Source of the DNA: Paludibacteraceae bacterium
GTDB lineage: Bacteria > Bacteroidota > Bacteroidia > Bacteroidales > Paludibacteraceae
DNA length: 64,000 nt
Assembly: GCA_017559385.1 (NCBI GenBank)
Contig: JAFYSK010000031.1
Coordinates: forward strand, 62,001-126,000
Direction of reading: 5' to 3'
Shown: piece by piece, positions 56,743-63,780 of the stretch
Layout: the number at the start of each line of letters is the position of its first letter
How positions within the stretch are numbered: position 1 is the first letter of the stretch
Position numbers and translations under genes: made by a program
Notes under the pieces: generated by a model
The model's input: only the letters and a program-made list of their open reading frames with translations
The model's database searches: none
What the model was told of the DNA's origin: nothing

Positions 56743-57093
56743 TTATAATTCTTTATGGTTGTGTACTACCTCTGCGCCATACATATAAGTGCGGCGCCAT
56801 TTTTGGTTGGGTAATTTTTGTTTTAATTGGTTGAGCAGGTATTGGGCTGAGAAATGTGTATGGTGTGCATCAATATACATATAGGGGAATATGCTTTCGC
56901 CTTCTTTAACCGCACAGACATTGATGCGAGTGCTGTTGCCCTCATCCGAGCGAAGACGAATCTGAATATCAAAGTAGTCCTCTGTACGATTATTGGCATA
57001 GTTGACAGCTATGTTTACGATGTCATCTGCTTTTACAAAACCTTGTAGGTCAATACCCCCTAATGGAGTTGATTCAAATTGTGTATAGTCCAT
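56743..57093 (-). CDS. Stand-alone copy of the domain found at the C-terminus of the 48.8-kb protein
   Basis: 116 residues: FESTPLGGIDLQGFVKADDI, VNYANNRTEDYFDIQIRL, PYMYIDAHHTHFSAQYLL and YMYGAEVVHN align with the last ~110 residues of the 48783-49718 protein. The fold is predicted alpha/beta; no catalytic motif stands out. It is the first gene after control element copy 2, so its product may be a regulator or adaptor of the unit (inference). Confidence 0.6.
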   Translation of the reverse strand: MDYTQFESTPLGGIDLQGFVKADDIVNIAVNYANNRTEDYFDIQIRLRSDEGNSTRINVCAVKEGESIFPYMYIDAHHTHFSAQYLLNQLKQKLPNQKWRRTYMYGAEVVHNHKEL

Positions 57094-57160
57094 AATTTTA
57101 TCAATTTATTTTGTTGTTAATATTATTACTGAGCTATTAGCGTGTGGCTCGTAGCGCAGT

Positions 57161-57209
57161 ATATAATATAGTTCAAAAATGCAAAAATTTCAAAAATGAG
57201 TGCACATTT
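57161..57209 (-). promoter_or_regulatory. Island control element, copy 2
   Basis: Near-identical to 47446-47493; about 68 bases upstream of the start at 57093. On the minus strand: GTGCACTCATTTTTGAAATT and later GAACTATATTATAT. It probably carries the promoter of the 57-47.5 kb unit. Confidence 0.6.
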
Positions 57210-57378
57210 TTTTCATTTTCTTTGTAACCGTTTGATTATCAGAGATGCATTTTTGTGTTTTTTTCTATACAGTAGGGTTAATACACGATGTGTTTATTAC
57301 ATGTTATTTTACAACCTATAAAGTTACAATATTTTTGGGATATAACCAAAAGAATAGCGAAAAAATCGCCATTTTATT

Positions 57379-57399
57379 GGTGTAAGGTGTAGGGTGTAA
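57379..57399 (+). repeat. Three tandem 7-mers
   Basis: GGTGTAA GGTGTAG GGTGTAA, directly adjacent. Similar strings flank mobile primase/VirE-type genes in Bacteroidota, so this may be a scar; none of those genes is present. Confidence 0.6.
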
Positions 57400-57407
57400 A
57401 GGCGGGG

Positions 57408-57440
57408 AAATAAAAGAGTCACCCGAATGGATGGCTCTTT
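57408..57440 (-). terminator. Terminator of the small RNA candidate
   Basis: Minus strand AAAGAGCCA pairs with TGACTCTTT (one G-T pair) and is followed by TATTT. Confidence 0.65.
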
Positions 57441-57575
57441 CTGTATTATTATATAAGGAATTATTCCTCGTTGGTCCAATTGGTTTGCAACATGCGGAGA
57501 TATGAGCGATAACGCTCAATGGCACAGGAGATACCTACGCATGCGACAAAAGAAGTAACAAGGAATAATTCTCTA
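57408..57575 (-). ncRNA. Structured small RNA candidate
   Basis: Nested helices: an 11-bp perfect outer stem (57458-57468 with 57561-57571), a middle stem CATGCG/CGCATG (57491-57496 with 57538-57543) and a 6-bp hairpin TGAGCG-ATAA-CGCTCA (57503-57518). On the minus strand a terminator (AAAGAGCCA...TGACTCTTT then TATTT, 57440 to 57408) follows. The long interrupted stem resembles 6S-type RNA (compare the Bacteroidales-1 motif); no promoter was found. The direction is inferred from the terminator. Confidence 0.45.
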
Positions 57576-57610
57576 TTAGGGATACACGCGACCTTCTGCG
57601 CGAGGATATG

Positions 57611-57646
57611 CAAAAAAGAGAGAAGTTACCTAACAGGTAGCTTCTC
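57611..57646 (-). terminator. Strong minus-strand terminator
   Basis: Minus strand GAGAAGCTACCT-GTT-AGGTAACTTCTC, a 12-bp stem with one G-T pair, followed by TCTTTTTTG. It probably ends the transcript of the lipoprotein gene at 58.8 kb. Confidence 0.85.
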
Positions 57647-57775
57647 ATCGTGTATACTCTCTGTCCTCTCCGATATGTAGTTCGCAGATTTCTTTTCAAA
57701 TAATCTTGATAAAATAAAGTCGTGAGTGAAGCGAACACTATATTGGGGAGAAAAAAGAAAAACGAGTATATTATT

Positions 57776-57960
57776 CTTTGCTAGTATTAGCAGTATTTAT
57801 TCCCTCAGTTATTCCCTCATTGCTAGCATTTCTATCATGAACAATATAATATCCAGGTGGTAGTAGTGCGTCATAGTGTTGGATATGTATTACTCCCAAT
57901 AAATAATATCCGTGTGAGTCGTAGATCTAAAAGTCATATACCAACACCTTAAAACTCTTC
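57776..57960 (-). pseudogene. Out-of-frame continuation of the lipoprotein gene
   Basis: A coding-like frame without a start: KNEKSFKVLVYDF-stop-IYDSHGYYLLG, then DALLPPGYYIVHDRN and a Ser/Thr/Asn-rich tail ending in TAA. It joins the lipoprotein frame near GNHTSTK after a one-base shift. Confidence 0.5.
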
Positions 57961-58786
57961 TCATTCTTACCTTTGTGGATGTATGATTGCCATTCTTATC
58001 ATAGTTTAAATATTCAGTTATCATGGCTGGCGTTTCTGCTTTAATCAATCTCGCTTGGTCATCAAATAAGTAAGAATAAACCAATTCTTTTCCATCTGGA
58101 GAAGTAATCTTCAATATCTTTTTATTCTTTTTGTAAGTAACCACACCATTATAACCATTCTCAAGTGCACTTGTAAATCCTATAATTTTTCCATCTTCAT
58201 TGTAGTGGTATATATAATGACGTTCTATATTTCCTTCACTGTTGATGCGATATGCTTCAATAGGTATATCATCTTCATCAACAATACACGAATCCTTTCT
58301 AAGTAGCCTATCACCATTATAATCACACGTCATTAAGGCTGGTTTAGTTTTCCACACTTTTCGATGTGTTATTCCATTTCTCATGGTAGAATAAGGTATT
58401 GTAACCGTATCCTTATTATACATAAGAATTGTAGTATCAACAGGGCCATATAAGGATCTGCATGCATAGTTGGCCATTGGAATTTCATCCTTATCGTAGA
58501 TATTCTTAATCCAACCAGCAGAAGAGCTTATCTCCTTACCTAACACACACGTGTTAGTTTTAAAATTTACGGTTAGTTCCTTTATTTTTGTTCTCGTAGT
58601 ATCTCTATTCCCTATATTAGAATTAGGTGTACGTAATTGAGGAGCTACTTGATAAAAGATCCAATCCATCAGTCCCTGTTCTTCTACAGGTATATCTCTT
58701 GCAGCCATGTCTTCATTCACTTTTTTTGCACTGCAACCACTAAATAGTGCTGCTGCGCAACATAAAATAAATAAAATCTTTTTCAT
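57890..58786 (-). CDS. RHS/YD-repeat-like lipoprotein, 3' end decayed
   Basis: About 298 residues from the Met at 58786 (MKKILFILCCAAALFSGCS, lipobox FSGC). The second half has YD-type strands (YIYHYNEDGKIIGFTSALEN; YSYLFDDQARLIKAET; YLNYDKNGNHTST). After this the frame turns into non-protein-like sequence (RMRRVLRCWYM), while a neighbouring frame reads NEKSFKVLVYDF, one TAG, then IYDSHGYYLLGVIHIQHYDA onward to a stop near 57779. This suggests a frameshift plus a nonsense change. Function unknown. Confidence 0.65.
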   Translation of the reverse strand: MKKILFILCCAAALFSGCSAKKVNEDMAARDIPVEEQGLMDWIFYQVAPQLRTPNSNIGNRDTTRTKIKELTVNFKTNTCVLGKEISSSAGWIKNIYDKDEIPMANYACRSLYGPVDTTILMYNKDTVTIPYSTMRNGITHRKVWKTKPALMTCDYNGDRLLRKDSCIVDEDDIPIEAYRINSEGNIERHYIYHYNEDGKIIGFTSALENGYNGVVTYKKNKKILKITSPDGKELVYSYLFDDQARLIKAETPAMITEYLNYDKNGNHTSTKVRMRRVLRCWYMTFRSTTHTDIIYWE

Positions 58787-58794
58787 ATTATATG

Positions 58795-59358
58795 TTAATT
58801 TTCTAAATCTGTCCAAAAAGTAGTTTCTTGTGTACATTCACAATGAGGGGATTCCTCAATTGCCTTTAATAGTTCTTTTGCCCGTAACATAGAAGATATC
58901 TCGATACAAGATCTAATCCCTTTTATCCAGATTTTGTGATATGTTAATATGGGCACGAGACCACTAAACACTCCATTGGATGTTACACCTTCTATCTCAA
59001 CTACATCGTCTATATTAAACTCATGATATACACGATTATTTGTATAGGTAATGGCACCAGTTTCTGGCTCATAAGTAATAATAACATTTTTACTTGCTTG
59101 ACTATGGGATACGAATCTAATCCAAGGATATATTCCACAGGTAAATAATGTAGCTAAAAACACACAACCGAAAATAATATCATGATGATTTACTTTCCAC
59201 GCATAGATTAGTGCTCCATAGGTAAAAAATGTTAGCACGATAGTTAATAATGTGTGAATTACGAGAACTCGTTTACGTAGTTTATAGGTAATCATATCAA
59301 TGAAACTATGGTACATGCAAGATGATAGGTTTGATATTTCATGGTGACTTTTGGACAT
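58795..59358 (-). CDS. Membrane protein with PH-like domain
   Basis: 187 residues. Two membrane helices (VLVIHTLLTIVLTFFTYGAL and DIIFGCVFLATLFTCGIYPW) are followed by a cytoplasmic domain whose strands (VIITYEPETGAITYTNNRVY, DDVVEIEG, ILTYHKIWIKG) and final helix resemble bacterial PH-like domains. No function is assigned. Its 3' end touches the start region of the lipoprotein gene, so both form one unit with a promoter at 59385. Confidence 0.6.
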   Translation of the reverse strand: MSKSHHEISNLSSCMYHSFIDMITYKLRKRVLVIHTLLTIVLTFFTYGALIYAWKVNHHDIIFGCVFLATLFTCGIYPWIRFVSHSQASKNVIITYEPETGAITYTNNRVYHEFNIDDVVEIEGVTSNGVFSGLVPILTYHKIWIKGIRSCIEISSMLRAKELLKAIEESPHCECTQETTFWTDLEN

Positions 59359-59384
59359 GCTTTGGTAGATTTGGTATTACGGTG

Positions 59385-59392
59385 CAAAGGTA
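59385..59392 (-). promoter_or_regulatory. Promoter of the PH-like gene unit
   Basis: Minus strand -7 TACCTTTG; CTTG at 59413-59416 at 20 bp spacing as a partial -33 element. Confidence 0.65.
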
Positions 59393-59753
59393 GTGAATTC
59401 TGGGGAGATATGCAAGTGTACATTGATTTTTTCAAGGAATTAGGAGCCGATATTTGGTTAATTCAAAAAAATGTAGTAATCTTGCGGCTGAAATGATTCA
59501 TACTGGGGATTGTGGGCGGGTATGTCTGCCTTTTACCCTAACAAGAATCTTTCAAAGACATAATTAAAAGGCGTTTATTGGCGCTTGTTTTGGAACAACG
59601 AAATCCTGCAAAATTTCACATGCCCGAAACAAGAGTGCAGTAAATGCCCATTGGTATGTTTATTTCGTTATATTCTACGACGATCAACATATCAGCGTAT
59701 GGACACAGCGTGAGGCTGGTGAAGGATTTGTAGAAAAGTTAAAAAAAATCCTA

Positions 59754-59793
59754 AAAAAAGACTCCAGCGACATATATCACTGGAGTTTTTTTA
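59754..59793. terminator. Bidirectional terminator
   Basis: ACTCCAG (59761-59767) pairs with CTGGAGT (59780-59786), with A-tract before and T-tract after, so it serves both strands; the minus-strand nuclease-like gene ends 12 bases away. Confidence 0.85.
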
Positions 59794-59804
59794 TATAAAT
59801 TTAG

Positions 59805-60452
59805 TCATTGTAGTTTTACCACTTTTGTCTCATATGCACAATAATTATTTCGTTCGAAAGTTGTACATTTGATTGGTATAGGCTCTGGTAAAAAATTATA
59901 TATGTTATTAAAGGCATCTGCCATTTGATTTGGAGTTGCCTCAACACAACCATGAGCTGATACGATACATAATCGTTTCTCAAAGTGAGAAATCCATTCC
60001 GAAATAATATTAGATTTATTCAAAAACTGAACACAATTCATTAACTGTTTCCTTGCTTTTTTTCTTTTACTGCTTATTTCTCCTTTAGAAACTTCATGAA
60101 TTATAAAATACTTCTTTTCATCAATTGTATAGCATATCAAGTCAGGTCTAGCAATATCTTTCGCCCAATCGGAATTTACACCATTGCAAAAAAATCGAAA
60201 TTGATTTAAAAATTCCTCATATTTTATAAACCTTAAATGATATGGCATTCCATAACCATTGTAGTATGTCGCTTCACCAGTACCATGTGCGCGTACAATG
60301 GTCCCTATATCATCTTTTGTATCAACAACATCGAATACAGACTTATCAGTATCTTCTGTTTGTATAATCACGGGGATATTCCATTCTGGTAAATTTCCAG
60401 CTCTGTGATTATTAATAATCTTAACACCTTCTGTCTTCAACAAGGATTCCAT
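59805..60452 (-). CDS. Hypothetical nuclease-like partner of the AAA ATPase
   Basis: 215 residues, soluble. The centre RPDLICYTIDEKKYFIIHEV followed by SKGEISSKRKKARKQL resembles a PD-(D/E)XK core (Asp on one strand, then HEVSKG on the next, with Lys and a helix), but the exact catalytic set is not certain. It lies 3 bases after the ATPase gene, the arrangement of two-gene ATPase-nuclease defence modules. It ends at a strong terminator. It could also be a non-catalytic effector. Confidence 0.55.
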   Translation of the reverse strand: MESLLKTEGVKIINNHRAGNLPEWNIPVIIQTEDTDKSVFDVVDTKDDIGTIVRAHGTGEATYYNGYGMPYHLRFIKYEEFLNQFRFFCNGVNSDWAKDIARPDLICYTIDEKKYFIIHEVSKGEISSKRKKARKQLMNCVQFLNKSNIISEWISHFEKRLCIVSAHGCVEATPNQMADAFNNIYNFLPEPIPIKCTTFERNNYCAYETKVVKLQ

Positions 60453-60455
60453 AAC

Positions 60456-61592
60456 TCACACTTCTTTGTTGTATTCTGCGTAAATTTCGTTTATAGGCTC
60501 TGATAAAGAAACTGTATTTACTAACTTATGTTGACCGACAATCTTTAAGTCATAAGCATACCCATCTGCTAATTCGTATGCATTTACATCGTCAAATGAA
60601 ATCTTGAATGGAGTATTCCTGCCCTTTTCATAACGTTCCACTAATAAATTTACATAATTAAGGATGTATGGACTATGAGTCGCAAGCATCAAGGTCATGT
60701 TATAACCATGAGGTTTGGTAAAACAACGATCCACTAAAAAATCTATCAAACTTTTTTGACTCTCAGGATATAAACTTAATTCTGGCTCTTCAATAAATAT
60801 ATGGACATTTCTATTTTGTATATCGCCAATTTCTCTTGCTGTACTAAAATTTTTTAGATTTTCGGCATCCATCATATAACTAAATAAGGATTTCGTCATG
60901 GATTCTTTCGCATCGAAGTATGTTGCAAAGTATTCTGTAATGAGAGCCAATGGGGTTACTGTTTGTATTCCAGAGGAAGCGTTTTTAAATTCTATTGAAA
61001 AATCATCATCAACATCCCCCACTATTTTATATTTAATCATACTATTTTTTGTTTTTTCAATCTTAAATTGCACGCCAAGATACTCCATTTTAAAGCTTTT
61101 TATAATTTCACTCGCTAATAAGAAATTATCAACAGTATCTTGTAAATAATAGTTGGCAATTCGTCCTTCCATTCGATGCTCAAGAAAATTAGGAATCATG
61201 GAACGTTTATCTGAAATGAAGCAAATTTTATCTAAGCACAAATTCTCAGGAGCAACATCGGTGGCTATCCTAACTTGTTTATTCGCCATTTTTATTTCAT
61301 AATTTCCTCGACGATAAATTATAATTGATTCTGAACGTAAAAAATCAGATACACCACTTGTCTTCATTAATGATTGTATCTTAAATCCTATTCTAGTCTT
61401 TTTAATTTGAGCATGTTTCAAGTAGGAGCGTAAATTAACTCGCTTGTAAATCCAACGAAACAAAGATAGAACTTTCATTATCGTACTTTTTCCGCTACCA
61501 GACTCACCAATCAAGATAGTGAATGGGCGAATGTCATTTAGCTCCACTTCTTTTATTGGACCAAAATCTTTAATATACAAATATTCTCTCAT
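60456..61592 (-). CDS. AAA ATPase of the OLD/SMC-like (AAA_15/21) type
   Basis: 378 residues. N-terminal LYIKDFGPIKEVELNDIRPF, Walker A GESGSGKST (about 29-37), then a long insertion, the Walker B/D-loop block IFIEEPELSLYP, and MLATHSPYILNYVNLL as H-switch. This is the ABC-like ATPase head found in OLD nucleases and in Gabija-, Septu- and retron-type defence ATPases. There is no fused TOPRIM nuclease; the downstream gene would provide the effector. Own promoter. Confidence 0.8.
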   Translation of the reverse strand: MREYLYIKDFGPIKEVELNDIRPFTILIGESGSGKSTIMKVLSLFRWIYKRVNLRSYLKHAQIKKTRIGFKIQSLMKTSGVSDFLRSESIIIYRRGNYEIKMANKQVRIATDVAPENLCLDKICFISDKRSMIPNFLEHRMEGRIANYYLQDTVDNFLLASEIIKSFKMEYLGVQFKIEKTKNSMIKYKIVGDVDDDFSIEFKNASSGIQTVTPLALITEYFATYFDAKESMTKSLFSYMMDAENLKNFSTAREIGDIQNRNVHIFIEEPELSLYPESQKSLIDFLVDRCFTKPHGYNMTLMLATHSPYILNYVNLLVERYEKGRNTPFKISFDDVNAYELADGYAYDLKIVGQHKLVNTVSLSEPINEIYAEYNKEV

Positions 61593-61629
61593 AATTTATA
61601 CATTTTTTATGCATTGACAATTTTTGCTG

Positions 61630-61637
61630 CAAAGGTA
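61630..61637 (-). promoter_or_regulatory. Promoter of the AAA ATPase pair
   Basis: Minus strand -7 TACCTTTG; -33 TTTG at 61658-61661 with 20 bp spacing. Confidence 0.78.
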
Positions 61638-61905
61638 GTGCTTTTTTATGAAATATGCAAATAAAAGTTGGGATTTGGAGAAAAATGTAGAAAATATCAA
61701 AATAATGTCAAAATAGTAGTTAGAGGCGTTTCTATGATTTTAAGTCAATAATAAAGAGCAATAATCTTTGTGAAGTTTGATTACGTGGTACGGGTGTGCG
61801 CGCACCTTCGCACCTTAATATATTAGTAATATATATGGTTGGTGTATGCCATTTCAGGAATAGATACGACTATTTCTTGCAATTTATTGTTTTTGCAAAA
61901 ACAGT

Positions 61906-61988
61906 CTATTAATCAGCATATTATATTTTCTCTTCTTTATCGGTTTAATTGGACTATTGCGTAAATGTTTAATTTGTTGTACTTTTGC
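61906..61988 (+). promoter_or_regulatory. Twin promoter region, copy 1
   Basis: Starts CTATTAATCAGCATATTATA; ATTG at 61956-61959 and -7 TACTTTTG at 61980-61987 with 20 bp between. Aligns without gaps to 63595-63677. Confidence 0.75.
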
Positions 61989-62045
61989 TGAACAAAATTC
62001 GCTTGAGAAATAAAATTATATGTTATACTACAAAATAAAATAGCT

Positions 62046-62975
62046 ATGGCTACCCTTAAAATCAAAGTACCTATTTACATCTCATCTGTTTTAGAAGAGA
62101 GTTTTTATTCTTATCCAGAAATGTGCCAACGGATAGAGCAAGTTATCACAGACTACAATAATCGCCTCCCAGATTCTAAACTATCCTTTACACAAAGAAC
62201 AAAATTAAAACAGAAAGTGATCAAATTTATTCACTTTGATCGTTACAATTTTGGACATACTCCTGCCCTACTGTTACGCATTGAAGAGTACAAGCAGAAC
62301 AATAAAGATTTATATCTTGAGAATTCGATAACTGCAGAGCAACGGGATATTGCTTTAGAAGATAAGATTGGTAGTAACTACAATTATGTTTTACTATATC
62401 CTCTTATTCGTTATTTGGATAATGGTGATGCAGAAAATCGTTGGGTGGCTTTTGTGTATAATGACCCTAGTAAAGAGGATATTGATATTAAAACCACTAC
62501 ACATTCTGTATTGTCTAAAATTCTAGGATTATCTGTAAAAGCCGTCATGCGCGAAAGCACGCGAAATAGGCTTCATAGAACTCCTATTATATCCAAAGTC
62601 GTTGCTAACTATGTTACTGTAAATAATCGTACTAATGATCAAGTTGATTTAAGACCATATGAACTATCTTGCAAGTCAACACGAAAGATTACATATCAGA
62701 ATTTACCTCAAGATGAATTGATGTATTTAATGGAGGATCAACCTGAAGATGTAGTTTCTAAGAAAATAACGGTTCAATTCAATAAAAATGAAAATGTAAA
62801 GATGACATATGAATTGAACACTGAAAATGTATTAATCCAAACATTGATAGAAGAAACTAATGGGTATGAAATCACTCTAGAGCCAGAAGACATCGTAACG
62901 ATGCATGAACCTATGAATGTGCAGCAGCACTTAGGTGATATTATTACACGTTTTTTGAGTAATGAAATGAATTAA
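62046..62975 (+). CDS. Hypothetical protein, 309 residues, first gene of the twin-promoter unit
   Basis: Soluble, no known domain recognised. The N-terminal ~75 residues are helical and charged (CQRIEQVITDYNNRL, TQRTKLKQKVIKFIHF); the middle (NYNYVLLYPLIRYLDNG, RWVAFVYNDPSKEDIDIKTT) looks like alpha/beta; the C-terminus has acidic strands (YEITLEPEDIVTMHEPM). No catalytic motif is evident. It starts 58 bases after its promoter and is followed by a membrane-protein gene after 7 bases. Confidence 0.65.
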   Translation: MATLKIKVPIYISSVLEESFYSYPEMCQRIEQVITDYNNRLPDSKLSFTQRTKLKQKVIKFIHFDRYNFGHTPALLLRIEEYKQNNKDLYLENSITAEQRDIALEDKIGSNYNYVLLYPLIRYLDNGDAENRWVAFVYNDPSKEDIDIKTTTHSVLSKILGLSVKAVMRESTRNRLHRTPIISKVVANYVTVNNRTNDQVDLRPYELSCKSTRKITYQNLPQDELMYLMEDQPEDVVSKKITVQFNKNENVKMTYELNTENVLIQTLIEETNGYEITLEPEDIVTMHEPMNVQQHLGDIITRFLSNEMN

Positions 62976-62982
62976 TAACATA

Positions 62983-63393
62983 ATGAACATTATGCAAGAA
63001 TGGTATACTATATCATATAGCGTTTTTTTAGGATTAGCTGGAATTTTCTTTACTTTATTTACAGTAATATATGCGTTGATTGACAATAAGAAAACAATGG
63101 TTAATTTTTTAACTGACTTACGCAAACAAGGCACAGCTTCTCCACGACAAGAAGCAGACTGGAAATATTGGACAAAGTTTATTTCAACGCTACGGAACTT
63201 TAACAGGCATGTACTTGCTTTGTTTGTGATTTCTATGATCATGAGCACTATTTTTATTGCTTTGTATATCCTGAAGATAGCAGAATCAAGGTCAACCATA
63301 ATCTTAGTAATTTTTGAGGTTTCCACTATAATCTATATAATATACGCATTCATTCGATTTGTTGGCTTATATCACAAAAATATGAAGGATTGA
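62983..63393 (+). CDS. Small three-helix membrane protein
   Basis: 136 residues (133 from the second Met). Helix 1 SYSVFLGLAGIFFTLFTVIY, a cytoplasmic loop of about 45 residues rich in charged groups (NFLTDLRKQGTASPRQEADW), helix 2 VLALFVISMIMSTIFIALYI, helix 3 IILVIFEVSTIIYIIYAFI. Family not recognised. Its 7-base distance from the 309-residue gene suggests that the two products act together, for instance as a cytoplasmic sensor and a membrane partner (inference). Confidence 0.6.
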   Translation: MNIMQEWYTISYSVFLGLAGIFFTLFTVIYALIDNKKTMVNFLTDLRKQGTASPRQEADWKYWTKFISTLRNFNRHVLALFVISMIMSTIFIALYILKIAESRSTIILVIFEVSTIIYIIYAFIRFVGLYHKNMKD

Positions 63394-63594
63394 TTTATGA
63401 AGAGCTCTATTGCATATGCAGTGCAACAGGTATACAGGATGTTCTGTGTGGAGTGATAGGTATGAATAGTAGAAAGTTTTCTATAATAGGGTGTGTCGAT
63501 GACATACCCTATTTATATATCGGCGGGAGTATTTCGGTTCTGAAGGAAGATATGGGCATGTATAAGGCAATTTATGGTTATTTGTGAAAATTTG

Positions 63595-63677
63595 CTATTA
63601 ATCAGCATGTTATATTCATGCCGTTTTATTGGTTAGTTTGAACTATTGCATAAATATTCGATTTGTGGTAATTTTGC
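63595..63677 (+). promoter_or_regulatory. Twin promoter region, copy 2
   Basis: CTATTAATCAGCATGTTATA at the start; ATTG at 63645-63648 and -7 TAATTTTG at 63669-63676, 20 bp between. It is collinear with copy 1 and drives the lipoprotein gene at the window edge. Confidence 0.75.
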
Positions 63678-63780
63678 ACACGAAATTATTAGCTTTCATT
63701 AAAAAATAGAACTCACGTTCAATGGTAGTAACAAACATTTTTATTAATGTTTGAATAACAGTAATTTTAACAATGATTTT

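Larger units (their letters stand above)
57094..57889. other. Gene-poor stretch between the island and the next lipoprotein
   Basis: About 800 bases without a convincing intact gene. It holds control element copy 2, three tandem 7-mers GGTGTAR at 57379-57399, a structured RNA candidate with terminator (57408-57575), a second minus-strand terminator (57611-57646), and from 57740 to 57889 a frame that continues the decayed lipoprotein gene. Confidence 0.6.
59359..59804. other. Intergenic region with possible gene remnant
   Basis: About 450 bases. Besides the promoter at 59385 and a bidirectional terminator, a start-less plus-strand frame at about 59574-59799 reads HARNKSAVNAHWYVYFVIFY, DDQHISVWTQREAGEGFVEK and so on; it looks like the tail of a lost gene. 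No intact gene is seen. Confidence 0.4.
61593..62045. other. Divergent intergenic region, 453 bp
   Basis: Contains the ATPase promoter, an A/T palindrome near 61815-61835 (TATATTA-G-TAATATA), and the 83-bp promoter region of the 62-kb pair (61906-61988). No gene is seen. Confidence 0.7.

Noticed and set aside
57503..57518. tRNA or tmRNA in the structured region
   Set aside because: No T-loop GTTCRA sequence, no CCA end and no anticodon arm could be placed.
57316..57738. Two minus-strand open frames of 69 and 67 codons
   Set aside because: They read through the tandem 7-mers, both terminators and the structured RNA, and have no protein-like composition.
59574..59799. Plus-strand frame of about 75 codons ending in the terminator
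   Set aside because: No start codon and no recognisable family; mentioned only as a possible remnant.
63390..63587. 65-codon plus-strand frame after the three-helix membrane protein
   Set aside because: It depends on a TTG start, has odd composition and leads straight into the duplicated promoter region; left out, though a decayed gene is possible.
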